The notes: a model not told the origin generated them from the sequence alone. A stretch of DNA of 64,000 bases from WHTX01 sp038255145 (GCA_038255145.1 JBBSLP010000012.1:1-64000), one strand, 5' to 3'. Numbered from the stretch's first letter, positions 1-10,616 are shown. Numbers and translations: made by a program.

Positions 1-1351
1 CCCGGGCCAAGCGGGCGTGGGCCCGGGGTTGCAGGGGCAGGGCCTCGGCCAGGCCACCCGAGGGGAGGTGGGCGTTGAGGCAACCCTGGCGCCCGACGGC
101 CAGGGCTCGGGCCTGGGCCACCCGGTCGGCCACCAGGGCCGTGGCCTCGCCAGGAGCGGCCGACATCAGGTCGACGGGGTCGGGGCGCTCGACCACCAGG
201 CGCAGGTCGAAGCGATCGAGCAGGGGACCGCTGAAGCGACGGGCGTAGCGCATGCGGGCGGCCTCGCTGCACGCGCACGGGCGCGGGCCCCGTTCCCCCC
301 GCCCGCAGGGGCACGGGTTGCTGGCCGCCACGAACAGGAAGCGGGCGGGGAAGGCGGCCTTGCCGTGGGCCCGGGCCACCCGCACGACCCCCTCCTCGAG
401 CGGTTGGCGCAAGGCGTCCAGGGCGCCGGCGGCGAACTCCCCCAACTCGTCGAGGAAGAGCACGCCGCCATGGGCCAGGCTGATCTCACCGGGCCGCAGG
501 GTGCCGCTGCCCCCACCCACCAGGGCCACCATGGAAGCGCCGTGGTGGGGAGCACGGAAGGGCGGTCGCCGCACCAGGCCCGATGTCGGCAGGGCTTCAC
601 CGGCCACGGAGTGGATGCGGGTGGCTTCGAGGGCGGTGTCGCCGTCGAGCGGTGGCAACAGGCCGGCCAGGCGGCGGGCCAACATGGTCTTGCCCCCACC
701 CGGTGGACCGACCAGGAGCAGGTGGTGGCCACCGGCCGCCGCCACCTCGAGCCCCCGCCGAGCCAGGGGCTGGCCCCGCACATCGGCCAGGTCAGGTTCG
801 GGCGCAGGTTCGGCCAACGGGGTAGGTGCCGGCGGCACCGGCCATGGCGCCAGCCCCTGGACGGCTTCGACCAGTTCACGCAAGGTGGCCACCGCCCGCA
901 CGTGGTGGCGGCCGACCACGCTGGCCTCGTCGAAGCACGCTGGCGCGACCACGACGCTGTCCACGTCGAGGGCGTCGACCAGGCACACGACCCCGGGCAC
1001 GCCGCGGATGGAACCGTCGAGGCCGAGCTCACCGATGAACCCGATGCCGGCCACGGCCCGGGGTTCGAGGTGGCCGCCCGCCACGAGCACGCCGACGGCG
1101 ATGGCCAGGTCGAAGCCCGAGCCCACCTTGCGCACCCCGCTCGGGGCCAGGTTCACCGTCACCCGGCGCTGGGGCCAGGGCAGGCCGCTCGACAACAACG
1201 CGGCGCGCACCCGATCGCGGGCCTCGCGGCACGAGGCGTCGGGTAGGCCCACCACGGTGAAGCCGGGTAGCCCGGCGGACACGTGGACCTCGACCGTGAC
1301 CGGCCATCCGCAGACGCCGAGCAACGAGGCCGTGGCAATGGTGGCCAGCAT
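1..1351 (-). CDS. comM: YifB/ComM family Mg-chelatase-like AAA+ ATPase (3' part beyond the window)
   Basis: This reading frame is open from an ATG at 1351 to the window edge, about 450 residues, so the C-terminus is missing. ComM-type proteins are hexameric helicases acting on DNA during recombination of incoming DNA. The N-terminal ~170 residues form the Lon-like (ChlI-type) domain; a linker leads to the AAA+ module with Walker A GPPGGGKTMLARR and Walker B VLFLDELGEF. A CPCG...CACS cysteine cluster follows, as is usual in this family. The start is supported by GGTGGAGG just upstream. In many actinobacteria it sits next to dprA and yraN; yraN is indeed 2 kb away here. The family assignment is firm; the natural role in this organism is inferred. 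Confidence 0.93.
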   Translation of the reverse strand, partial: MLATIATASLLGVCGWPVTVEVHVSAGLPGFTVVGLPDASCREARDRVRAALLSSGLPWPQRRVTVNLAPSGVRKVGSGFDLAIAVGVLVAGGHLEPRAVAGIGFIGELGLDGSIRGVPGVVCLVDALDVDSVVVAPACFDEASVVGRHHVRAVATLRELVEAVQGLAPWPVPPAPTPLAEPAPEPDLADVRGQPLARRGLEVAAAGGHHLLLVGPPGGGKTMLARRLAGLLPPLDGDTALEATRIHSVAGEALPTSGLVRRPPFRAPHHGASMVALVGGGSGTLRPGEISLAHGGVLFLDELGEFAAGALDALRQPLEEGVVRVARAHGKAAFPARFLFVAASNPCPCGRGERGPRPCACSEAARMRYARRFSGPLLDRFDLRLVVERPDPVDLMSAAPGEATALVADRVAQARALAVGRQGCLNAHLPSGGLAEALPLQPRAHARLAR

Positions 1352-1440
1352 CGATCCTCCACCTGGACCCCGTAGGGCCCGTCAGCAGGTTGGAGGAGCT
1401 GCAGCAGCTACCGAAGACCCCAGGCTAACAGCGATCGACG

Positions 1441-1462
1441 CCCGGGGCCATGCGGGCCCGGG
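1441..1462 (-). terminator. hairpin downstream of the cytochrome c gene
   Basis: A 9-bp stem with one G-G mismatch (CCCGGGGCC / GGGCCCGGG) closes a four-base loop 26 bases past the stop of the leftward cytochrome gene. There is no T-run, so termination is a guess. Confidence 0.35.
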
Positions 1463-1487
1463 TCATCGGCGGCCGGGACGGCTCAGC

Positions 1488-1823
1488 TCAGAGCACCCGG
1501 GCCACGTAGGCGGCGACGGCGTCGAGCTGGGCGGCGTCGAGCTTGGCGCCGAAGGCGGGCATGCCCCGGCGCCCGTTGCGCACGACGTCGAGGTCGATCA
1601 GCTTGCCAGCCAGCGCGGGGCCGGCTCCGCCCCCACCGGCCGGGCCGTGGCACCGGGCGCAGTTGACCGAGAACACCTGCTGCCCCTGGACCAGCTGGGG
1701 GTCGTCCGTCGGCGCCGTGGGAGCCGTGGCGCTGCCCGAGCTGCACGCCGTCACCGCCACACCACCGGCAACGCCGAGCAGGACGACCAGCCCCAGCTCA
1801 GCGACCCGAGAACGTCGGCGCAC
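1488..1823 (-). CDS. small lipoprotein c-type cytochrome
   Basis: A 111-residue exported monohaem cytochrome. Residues 1-27 are an arginine-rich n-region, a hydrophobic stretch and a lipobox ending VTAC, so Cys27 should be lipidated. A Ser/Thr/Pro-rich spacer precedes the class I cytochrome fold with the haem motif CARCH and a methionine (GMPAF) able to be the distal ligand. It would sit on the outer face of the membrane and pass electrons; partner unknown. Its start lies inside the end of the preceding enoyl-CoA hydratase gene (26-nt overlap), so translation is probably coupled. The pairing with a CoA-metabolic enzyme is unusual. It resembles the cytochrome domain of cbb3 oxidase subunits, but no oxidase gene is nearby. 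Confidence 0.85.
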   Translation of the reverse strand: MRRRSRVAELGLVVLLGVAGGVAVTACSSGSATAPTAPTDDPQLVQGQQVFSVNCARCHGPAGGGGAGPALAGKLIDLDVVRNGRRGMPAFGAKLDAAQLDAVAAYVARVL

Positions 1824-2571
1824 GCTTCTCGAGGAAGGCGGTGATGGCCTCGTTGGTGTCCGACGTGCCGAAGTTGACGGTCTGGGACCACCCCTCGGCC
1901 TCGAGCGCCTGCTCCAGGGTCACCTCGAAGGAGCGGTTGAGCATGGCCTTGGTCTGGGCCACGGCGATGGGAGCGGCCGCAGCCAGCCGGGCCGCCCACT
2001 CGTCCACCGTCTTGTCGAGGTCGGCGGCGGGGACGAGGCGGTTCACCAGGCCCAGGTCGTTGGCCTCGGACGCCGAGATGATGTCGGCGAAGAAGGCCAG
2101 CTCCTTGGCCCGGTGCAGGCCGATGAGGCGGGGCAGCAACCAGGTGCCACCGAAATCGACCGAGAGGCCCCGGCGGGCGAAGATCTCGGCGAAGCGGGCC
2201 TCGTCACTGGCCACGATGAGGTCGCAGCCGAAGGCCAGGTTGGCCCCGGCGCCCACGGCCACCCCACCGACCTTGGCGATGGTGGGCTGGGGCAGGTTGT
2301 GCAGCCGCAGGCAGACGTCGTTGACCTTGCGCATGGCAGCCAGGCCGTGGGGGCGTTCACCGTCGCGGTCACCGGACAGGTCGGCGCCCGAGCAGAACGC
2401 ACCGGCTGCCCCCGTGATCACCACGCAGCGATCGGCGGTGTTGGTGGCGATCTCACCGAAGGTGGCGCCCAACTCGTCCCACATCACGCCGTTCATGGCG
2501 TTCTTCTTCTCGGGGCGGTTCAACGTGACCGTGACCACCCCGGCGGCGCGCTCGACGAGCAGGGTCTCCAT
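1798..2571 (-). CDS. enoyl-CoA hydratase/isomerase family protein
   Basis: A 257-residue crotonase-fold enzyme acting on acyl-CoA thioesters in the cytosol. The oxyanion-hole segments are visible: GAFCSGADLSG (~58-68) and the GGVAVGAGANLAFGCD stretch (~102-117). At the usual second catalytic glutamate the sequence reads GLSVDFGGTWLLPRLIG, with an Asp, the arrangement seen in isomerase-type members such as PaaG rather than in classical hydratases. It may therefore be an isomerase; the substrate cannot be told. It has no Shine-Dalgarno sequence and TAGTCT ends 6 nt before the ATG, suggesting a leaderless mRNA that also carries the overlapping cytochrome gene. Confidence 0.9.
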   Translation of the reverse strand: METLLVERAAGVVTVTLNRPEKKNAMNGVMWDELGATFGEIATNTADRCVVITGAAGAFCSGADLSGDRDGERPHGLAAMRKVNDVCLRLHNLPQPTIAKVGGVAVGAGANLAFGCDLIVASDEARFAEIFARRGLSVDFGGTWLLPRLIGLHRAKELAFFADIISASEANDLGLVNRLVPAADLDKTVDEWAARLAAAAPIAVAQTKAMLNRSFEVTLEQALEAEGWSQTVNFGTSDTNEAITAFLEKRAPTFSGR

Positions 2572-2577
2572 GTCCGG

Positions 2578-2583
2578 AGACTA
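2578..2583 (-). promoter_or_regulatory. leaderless-type -10 (TAGTCT) for the enoyl-CoA hydratase gene
   Basis: On the minus strand TAGTCT is followed by 6 nt and then ATG. Transcription would start at or next to the start codon. Confidence 0.5.
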
Positions 2584-2666
2584 ATCCCGACTGCCCGGGG
2601 GACCCGGCAGCAGGCCGACGTCCACCAGGGTGGGCGGCGGCGCCGGCCATACTGGGCGCTGTGGGC

Positions 2667-2771
2667 ATGAACCCCTTCCGCGTCCGACGACGCTCGCCGC
2701 TCGACTACGTCTTCGTCGCCGCCAGCGTCGTCGTCTGCCTGGCCCTGCTGGCCTGGGCCCTGGCCGGCTGA
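2667..2771 (+). CDS. 34-residue single-pass membrane protein
   Basis: A very short frame: a basic N-terminus (PFRVRRRSPLDY) followed by ~20 hydrophobic residues (VFVAASVVVCLALLAWALAG) reaching the C-terminus. The shape is that of a small N-in membrane protein. An in-frame GTG at 2661 is an alternative start; TACTGG lies 5 nt before it, resembling the leaderless promoters elsewhere in the window. It ends 3 nt before the next small gene, so both are probably one transcript. No family recognised. It is supported by composition and spacing only. Confidence 0.5.
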   Translation: MNPFRVRRRSPLDYVFVAASVVVCLALLAWALAG

Positions 2772-2774
2772 GCG

Positions 2775-3005
2775 GTGGCCCCGCGCCGCCCGCGGCCGCC
2801 CGTCGGCTGGTTGGACGACGTCGAGGTCCACCACGTGCAGCCGTACCAGGCCACCAAGCACTACCTGTGCCCTGAGTGCAGCCGTGACATCGTGCCCGGC
2901 ACCGGCCACGTCGTCGTCCTGCCCCGCGAAGCTCCCGACCTGCGCCGTCACTGGCACAAGGGGTGCTGGGCGCTGGCCCAGCGCCGCCGGGGACCGTCGG
3001 GCTGA
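2775..3005 (+). CDS. small zinc-binding-type protein (CPEC...HWHKGCW)
   Basis: A 76-residue basic protein starting at GTG. It has the pattern CPECSRDI, then a hydrophobic strand (HVVVLP), then RRHWHKGCW; two Cys plus His/Cys could hold one zinc ion. Small actinobacterial proteins of this kind are commonly found near yraN and are sometimes loosely labelled ATP/GTP-binding; I see no nucleotide-binding motif. It follows the 34-residue membrane protein by 3 nt and converges on yraN. Function unknown. Confidence 0.7.
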   Translation: MAPRRPRPPVGWLDDVEVHHVQPYQATKHYLCPECSRDIVPGTGHVVVLPREAPDLRRHWHKGCWALAQRRRGPSG

Positions 3006-3012
3006 GCCCGCC

Positions 3013-3363
3013 TCAGAACGCGGCCTCCAGCACCTCGATCTGTCCACCGCAGACGCTGGCCACGTCGAAGCGCAACTCGGGTGCACGTCCGTCCCACTGG
3101 GACAACCAGGCCACAGCCAGACGCCGCAATCGGGCTCGCTTGGACGCGGTCACCGCTTCGGCGGGCACGCCGAAGCGGTCGCTGGACCGCGTCTTGACCT
3201 CGCAGAACACCACGACGGGCCCGCGCCGGACCACGAGGTCGAGCTCGCCCGCCCGGCAGCGCCAGTTGCGCGCCAGGATGACGTAGCCCTGCTCCTGGTA
3301 CCACTCCGCCACCCGCTGCTCGCCGTAGTTGCCCAGCGCCTGCCGCTCGAGACCCATCGCCAC
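3013..3363 (-). CDS. yraN: UPF0102 family endonuclease-like protein YraN
   Basis: A 116-residue protein of the YraN family with the restriction-endonuclease-like core: GNYGEQRVAEWY, then GELDLVVRRG and VVFCEVKTRSS, giving the E...D...ExK constellation of the PD-(D/E)XK fold. Cytosolic; biochemical role in the cell not established for the family. The start is supported by AAGAAGGTGG upstream. In related genomes it often follows rnhB in the rplS-lepB-rnhB region; here it follows rplS directly and lepB and rnhB are absent from this interval. Confidence 0.93.
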   Translation of the reverse strand: MAMGLERQALGNYGEQRVAEWYQEQGYVILARNWRCRAGELDLVVRRGPVVVFCEVKTRSSDRFGVPAEAVTASKRARLRRLAVAWLSQWDGRAPELRFDVASVCGGQIEVLEAAF

Positions 3364-3398
3364 CTTCTTGTGGCTCGTCCGATGCTCGAGGGGCCGGT

Positions 3399-3434
3399 GG
3401 CCCCGATGGGGCCCGTGGCCCCGATGGGGCCCGT
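3399..3434. repeat. two 18-bp tandem copies in the rplS-yraN spacer
   Basis: GGCCCCGATGGGGCCCGT occurs twice head to tail. Each copy is nearly palindromic (GGCCCC GAT GGGGCC) and could fold into a small hairpin. The second copy runs into the hairpin at 3427-3454. Confidence 0.85.
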
Positions 3435-3454
3435 CGGCAACGCCGACAGGGCCC
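3427..3454 (-). terminator. strong hairpin after rplS
   Basis: A 12-bp stem with one bulged base and a 3-nt loop (GGGCCC-GTCGGC / GCCGAC-GGGCCC) begins 18 nt after the rplS stop. No T-run follows. It may end the rplS operon or protect its 3' end. Confidence 0.5.
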
Positions 3455-3471
3455 GACTCGGTGCGAAGCGC

Positions 3472-3816
3472 CTAGTGGCGCTTCTCCTTGATCTTGGCCG
3501 CCTTGCCCACGCGATCGCGCAGGTAGTACAGCTTGGCCCGCCGCACGTCACCACGGGTGATGACCTCGATCTTCGAGGTGATCGGGGAGTGCAGGGGGAA
3601 GGTGCGCTCGACGCCGACGCCGAAGCTCACCTTGCGGACGGTGAAGGTCTCACGGATGCCAGAACCCTGGCGGCGGATGACCGCGCCCTGGAAGATCTGG
3701 ATGCGCTCGCGGGTGCCTTCCACGACGCGGACGTGGACCTTGACGCTGTCGCCAGGGGCGAATTCGGGAACGTCATCACGGACGCTGGCGGCGTCGACGA
3801 GGTCGGTGGGGTTCAT
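3472..3816 (-). CDS. rplS: 50S ribosomal protein L19
   Basis: A 114-residue L19 located at the 30S-50S interface. The start is the ATG at 3816, chosen because GAGGAG lies 9 nt upstream and because family members begin with a short lead into the conserved FAPGDSVKVHVRVVEG segment; the open frame extends further upstream but without L19 homology. Other family signatures: RIQIFQGAVIRRQG and YYLRDRVGKAAKIKEK at the C-terminus. It is the last gene of the rpsP-khpA-rimM-trmD-rplS block, separated from trmD by 140 nt, so it may have its own promoter. Confidence 0.97.
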   Translation of the reverse strand: MNPTDLVDAASVRDDVPEFAPGDSVKVHVRVVEGTRERIQIFQGAVIRRQGSGIRETFTVRKVSFGVGVERTFPLHSPITSKIEVITRGDVRRAKLYYLRDRVGKAAKIKEKRH

Positions 3817-3956
3817 GGCGATCGTGCTCCTCGTCACATGCGTGACGGCAGGGACTGGGGCCCGGGTCGGGGAGGTACAGGAGCCCCCGTCGTCGGGACG
3901 AAGGGGCGAGGTTAGTCGAGCGCGAGCCCGTTCCACCAACGCCCCCGGTGGACAGG

Positions 3957-4691
3957 TCAGTCGCCGGGCTCGAGAGGATGGTGCTGGGCCAGCAACCGCT
4001 GCTCGTCAGCGGTCAGGCCGCCACGTGAGGCGATGAGGTCAGGACGTCGGGACAGGGTGCGGGCCAGGGACTGGGCCCGCCGCCACCGGGCCACCCGGCC
4101 GTGGTCACCGGAGACGAGCACCTCGGGGACGGGCCAGTCGCGGAACCGGGCGGGGCGGGTGTACTGGGGGTACTCGAGCAGGCCCTCGGTGAAGGACTCG
4201 TCCTCGACCGAGGCCGTGTTGCCCAACACCCCGGGCACGAGGCGGACGACGGCCTCGATCACGGCCATGGCCGCCACCTCGCCACCGGCGAGCACGAAGT
4301 CGCCCAGGGAGAGCTCGTCGTCGACGAGGTGGTCCCTGACACGCCCGTCCACGCCCTCGTAGCGGCCGCAGATGAGGGTGAACCCGTCGCCGGCAGCCAG
4401 TTCCCGGGCGACGGCCTGATCGAAGCGCCGTCCTCCTGGACCCAGCAGGAACAGGGGGCGGGGGGGCTGGACGAGCTCGACGGTGGCGAAGATGGGCTCG
4501 GCCATCAGCACCATGCCCGCACCACCACCGAACGGGGAGTCGTCGACGGATCGATGGGGGTCGGTGGTGGCCGAGCGCAGGTCGTGCACCCGCACGTCGA
4601 TCACGCCCCGGCGTCGACCACGGGCCACGACGCTGGTGTCGGCGAACGTCTTGACCAGGTCGGGGAAGATGGTGATGACGTCGATGCGCAC
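3957..4691 (-). CDS. trmD: tRNA (guanine-N1)-methyltransferase TrmD
   Basis: A 244-residue SPOUT methyltransferase that makes m1G37 in tRNAs using S-adenosylmethionine. It begins MRIDVITIFPDL and shows the SAM-binding trefoil-knot segments LLGPGGRRFDQ, ICGRYEGVDGRV and SLGDFVLAGGE. The catalytic-loop region SVDDSPFGGGAGMVL is intact. Length is normal for the family. It lies 24 nt after rimM in the same direction, as in most bacteria. Confidence 0.98.
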   Translation of the reverse strand: MRIDVITIFPDLVKTFADTSVVARGRRRGVIDVRVHDLRSATTDPHRSVDDSPFGGGAGMVLMAEPIFATVELVQPPRPLFLLGPGGRRFDQAVARELAAGDGFTLICGRYEGVDGRVRDHLVDDELSLGDFVLAGGEVAAMAVIEAVVRLVPGVLGNTASVEDESFTEGLLEYPQYTRPARFRDWPVPEVLVSGDHGRVARWRRAQSLARTLSRRPDLIASRGGLTADEQRLLAQHHPLEPGD

Positions 4692-4715
4692 AGCGGACCG
4701 GCCGGGATCCCGGCG

Positions 4716-5264
4716 CTAGACGTCGAAGAGGCCGGCGGGGGCATCGATGTCGATGCGCTCGGCACCCACCGACACCACGAAGGTCAACGGCACCAGGGCG
4801 CCGCTCTCCAGCACCAGTAGGTCCGACGCCGGGTTGGCCTCGACGCTGACGACGCGGCCCCGCTCGGTCCCGTCGGCTTCGACGACCGAACGGCCGACGA
4901 GGTCCTCGACCCACAGGTCATCGGCATCGACATCCCGGCCACCACCCTCGTCATCGAGGGCACCGGCAAGGGGCTCGGCGGTGAGCACGGTCCCCCGCAG
5001 CAGCGCGGCGGTGTCGCGATCCTCGACGCCTTCGAAGCGCACGAAGTACACCGAGCCCAAGGCGGCCCGACGACTCTTCTGGGGCACGGTGCTGGCCTTG
5101 GCCGTGGCCACGACCAGGGTCCGGGGCCCGGCGTAGAGCCGGGCACCGGGACTGACGCGCTCGAGCCGCTCGGTCAACAGCTCGAGCACCACCTCGCCGC
5201 GCACGCCGTGGGGCTTGGAGACACGGCCCACCTCGACCAGGTGCGACGGGGTGGGCCCGGTCAC
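4716..5264 (-). CDS. rimM: 16S rRNA processing protein RimM
   Basis: A 182-residue 30S-maturation factor that binds S19. The N-terminal domain opens with VEVGRVSKPHGVRGEVV, the diagnostic segment, and the C-terminal PRC-barrel domain contains DDLWVEDLVGRSV and ends near the family's usual position. A GTG start at 5264 overlaps the khpA stop by four bases (GTGA), which fixes the start and implies coupled translation. An acidic linker (residues ~102-112) joins the two domains. Confidence 0.96.
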   Translation of the reverse strand: MTGPTPSHLVEVGRVSKPHGVRGEVVLELLTERLERVSPGARLYAGPRTLVVATAKASTVPQKSRRAALGSVYFVRFEGVEDRDTAALLRGTVLTAEPLAGALDDEGGGRDVDADDLWVEDLVGRSVVEADGTERGRVVSVEANPASDLLVLESGALVPLTFVVSVGAERIDIDAPAGLFDV

Positions 5265-5809
5265 TCGGCGAACTCGACCTCGACGTCGACACCATCGCGG
5301 GTGGCGGCGGCGCCCACGACCGTGCGGATCGACGCCGCGACGCGACCACGGCGACCGATGAGGCGACCGAGGTCGTCAGGGGCGACGTGGACGGACAGGC
5401 GGACCTTGCGTCCCCGCAGCTCGGTGGCCGTCAGGTGCACGGCATCGGGATCGTCGACCAGGGACGAGGCGATGACGTTGAGCACGGCGCTGGCGATGGG
5501 GGCCAGTTCGCCCTCGTCGTCGTCGTCGTCATCATCGTCGTCGTCCAGAGCGGCGGCAGGGGCGACGGCCACGACCGCTTCGACGACCTCGACATCGACG
5601 ACATCATCATCGTCATCGTCATCGTCGTCGGCGTCATCGTCGGCGTCATCACCATCGGCGTCATCGTCGTCGTACCCGTCGTCAGCCCCGAGGTCGTCGC
5701 CGGCCTCGTCGACGTTGTCGAGCCCGTCGGCGATGTCGGCCACCTCTTGGTCCTCCGCGGCATCGTCAGCGGCGTCGTCGGACACGGAGGGACGGTCCAC
5801 GTCCGTCAC
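5261..5809 (-). CDS. khpA: KH-domain RNA-binding protein KhpA with a long acidic N-terminal extension
   Basis: KhpA is normally a ~75-80-residue KH protein that pairs with KhpB/EloR and binds RNA. Here the KH domain is confined to the last ~75 residues (VLNVIASSLVDDPDAVHL to the end) with a normal GxxG loop, LIGRRGRVA. In front lie ~105 residues made largely of Asp, with two near-pure Asp runs separated by a hydrophobic VVDVEVVEAVVAVAPAAA segment. The start is taken as the GTG at 5809 because it overlaps the rpsP stop by four bases (GTGA); an in-frame GTG at 5848 is less likely. The extension is encoded by GAC/GAT repeats and may have expanded by slippage, but the frame is intact and coupled at both ends. 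Confidence 0.9.
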   Translation of the reverse strand: MTDVDRPSVSDDAADDAAEDQEVADIADGLDNVDEAGDDLGADDGYDDDDADGDDADDDADDDDDDDDDVVDVEVVEAVVAVAPAAALDDDDDDDDDDEGELAPIASAVLNVIASSLVDDPDAVHLTATELRGRKVRLSVHVAPDDLGRLIGRRGRVAASIRTVVGAAATRDGVDVEVEFAE

Positions 5810-6084
5810 GCCTTCGTCGCCGAGCCAGCGGGACGGAACTCGTCCCACGCACCGGAGATCTTCAGCAGCTTCTCGACCCGCTCGGTCGGCTTGGCGCCGT
5901 TGCGCAGCCAGCGCAGGGCCTTGTCGTTGTCGACGTTCACGCCGGAGGGCTCGAGACGGGGGTCGTAGTTGCCCACGATCTCGATGAACCGACCGTCACG
6001 CGGCGAGCGGCTGTCAGCGGCCACGATGCGGTACGTCGGTTGCTTCTTCTTGCCCATGCGCATCAGGCGCAGTTTGACAGCCAC
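5806..6084 (-). CDS. rpsP: 30S ribosomal protein S16
   Basis: A 92-residue S16. The GTG at 6084 is the start: AGAGAGG precedes it by 4 nt, and it yields the family N-terminus VAVKLRLMRMGKKKQPTYR. Later signatures: AADSRSPRDGRFIEIVGNYDP and the C-terminal GAKPTERVEKLL. First gene of the rpsP-khpA-rimM-trmD-rplS operon. The 212-nt spacer to ffh (6085-6296) holds no gene that I can see. Confidence 0.97.
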   Translation of the reverse strand: MAVKLRLMRMGKKKQPTYRIVAADSRSPRDGRFIEIVGNYDPRLEPSGVNVDNDKALRWLRNGAKPTERVEKLLKISGAWDEFRPAGSATKA

Positions 6085-6296
6085 GTTGCCTCTCTCAGTC
6101 TCGTCCCAGCGGGTCGGTTGGAAGACCCGTGCCGGGAAGTACGTTCTCGTGCCCCGCCGTGGGGGATCCCTCGGCGTTCGATGGTCGGGCGGCCTGCACG
6201 GCCGGGCCCGTCGGGGGCTGACCGCCAATCATCGGCGCCAGAGCGGCTCCGACGCAAGCTCCGCTCCCGTGTCGCGGCGCTACGACGCTAGTCAGT

Positions 6297-7730
<1,434 letters not shown>

Positions 7731-7820
7731 GCAACCGGGCAGTTTACGGGCCTGGAGGCGGGTGCGGCGGACAGGGGCGCCGTAGGAGGTGGCATCGCGG
7801 CGACGCGCCACCCCCGAGGG

Positions 7821-9008
7821 TCACTCGAAGAGGGCGTCGATGAACTCGTCGGGGTCGAAGGCGACCAGGTCACCGATGGTCTCGCCCAGGCCGACGAGCT
7901 TCACGGGGATGCCGAAGCGGTTCTCGATGGCCAACACGATGCCGCCCTTGGCCGAGCCGTCGAGCTTGGTCAGCACCACCCCGGTCAGCTCGACGGACTC
8001 GGTGAAGACCTTGGCCTGCTGCAGACCGTTCTGCCCGGTGACGGCGTCGAGGACGAGCAACACCTCGGTCACGTGACCGGGATCGCGGTCCGCTACCCGC
8101 CGCACCTTGGACAGCTCGTCCATCAGGTTGCTCTTGGTGTGGAGGCGCCCGGCGGTGTCGGCCAGGACCAGGTCGTAGCCCCGGGCGGCGGCCCGCTGCA
8201 CACCGTCGAACACCACGGCCGAGGGGTCGGCCCCCTCGGCGCCGCGCACGAAGTCGGCCCCCGACCGCTCGGCCCAGGTCTCGAGCTGCTCTGCCGCGGC
8301 CGCCCGGAAGGTGTCCCCTGCGGCCATGAGGACGGTGTGCCCCTGTTCGGCCTGCAGACGGCCGAGCTTGCCGATGGTGGTGGTCTTGCCCACCCCGTTG
8401 ACCCCCACGAACAGCCACACGTTGGTGCGGCCCTCGTCGAGGCGCAGGGACCGGTCGACCCCCGACAGGCGGGCCTTCATCTGGTCCCGCAACACCCCCA
8501 TGAGGACATCGGGGTCCGAGATGGCCTGGGTGGTCGCCTCGCGCCGCAGGTCGTCGAGGATGCCCTGGGTCTCCTCCACCCCCACGTCCGCCCGGATCAG
8601 GGCCTCTTCGAGCTCTTCCCAGGTCTCTTCGTCGATGCCCCGGGACCGGATGGAGCGCACGTAGCCGGCCAGCAGGCCCCGGGCCCGGCCCAGGCGGTCA
8701 CGGAAGGTGGGCTTGACCAGCTCTTCCAGTGCGGCGTCGTCGATGACCAGCTCATCGAGGTCTGCCTCCTCGACGACGATCTCCTCGACGACGACCACGT
8801 CGGGGTCCTCGAGCTCGACGCGGTCATCGGGCGCATCGATGGTGCCCACGCCGGTGACACGATCGGGCGGGGGGACGGACGGGCGGGCGCCGTCGATCTG
8901 GCGGGGGGGTACGGACAGGGGCCGGCGACGACGGGTCAGCGCCACGCCCCCACCCACGAGTGCCACGACCACCAGGGCCGCAGCCAGCACGATCAGGAGG
9001 ATCTCCAT
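7821..9008 (-). CDS. ftsY: SRP receptor FtsY with an N-terminal membrane segment
   Basis: A 395-residue SRP receptor GTPase. It opens with a hydrophobic segment (residues 2-24) followed by RRRR, so it is probably membrane-anchored, as in other actinobacteria. An acidic A region (60-95) precedes the NG domain. GTPase motifs: GVNGVGKTTTIGKL (202-215), DTFRAAAAEQL, DTAGR and TKLDGSAKGG. A TAGGCT hexamer ends 9 nt before the ATG, which may be a promoter. Together with Ffh it delivers ribosomes to the Sec translocon. Confidence 0.97.
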   Translation of the reverse strand: MEILLIVLAAALVVVALVGGGVALTRRRRPLSVPPRQIDGARPSVPPPDRVTGVGTIDAPDDRVELEDPDVVVVEEIVVEEADLDELVIDDAALEELVKPTFRDRLGRARGLLAGYVRSIRSRGIDEETWEELEEALIRADVGVEETQGILDDLRREATTQAISDPDVLMGVLRDQMKARLSGVDRSLRLDEGRTNVWLFVGVNGVGKTTTIGKLGRLQAEQGHTVLMAAGDTFRAAAAEQLETWAERSGADFVRGAEGADPSAVVFDGVQRAAARGYDLVLADTAGRLHTKSNLMDELSKVRRVADRDPGHVTEVLLVLDAVTGQNGLQQAKVFTESVELTGVVLTKLDGSAKGGIVLAIENRFGIPVKLVGLGETIGDLVAFDPDEFIDALFE

Positions 9009-9073
9009 CGGCCAGCGAGCCTAGCCAGGCGACCCCGTCCCTCCTGAGGCCGACGAGGAGCCCCGACGCGACG

Positions 9074-9098
9074 GTGCCCGCCGCAGGGCGGCGGGCAC
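9074..9098 (-). terminator. perfect 10-bp hairpin between htrA-like and ftsY
   Basis: GTGCCCGCCG and CGGCGGGCAC form a perfect stem around a 5-nt loop, 38 nt past the protease stop. No T-run follows. Confidence 0.5.
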
Positions 9099-9136
9099 TC
9101 GTCACGGGAGCGGGTGGGTCTGGGTGGGGGCGGGGA

Positions 9137-10438
<1,302 letters not shown>

Positions 10439-10604
10439 GGGGGTTCCTTTCAGAGGATCCTGTACTAACGAGGCGCACCGTACCCAGAGACGCCGAAAGG
10501 GAGGCTAAGGCTGCTGACAGGTTTGACGGGCAGGCTGGCGCCGCCGCCCCCGATCCTGGTCGCGGCGGGGACCGCTCCCGCAGACACCGGGTCTGACGAG
10601 GGGA

Positions 10605-10610
10605 TACGGT
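10605..10610 (+). promoter_or_regulatory. leaderless-type -10 (TACGGT) for the rhodanese gene
   Basis: TACGGT ends 6 nt before the ATG at 10617, and there is no Shine-Dalgarno sequence between them. Confidence 0.5.
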
Positions 10611-10616
10611 GAGCCC

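Noticed and set aside
5515..5680. The TCGTCG-rich tract as a non-coding microsatellite or CRISPR-like array
   Set aside because: It is in frame inside khpA, has no spacers and encodes an acidic region continuous with the KH domain.
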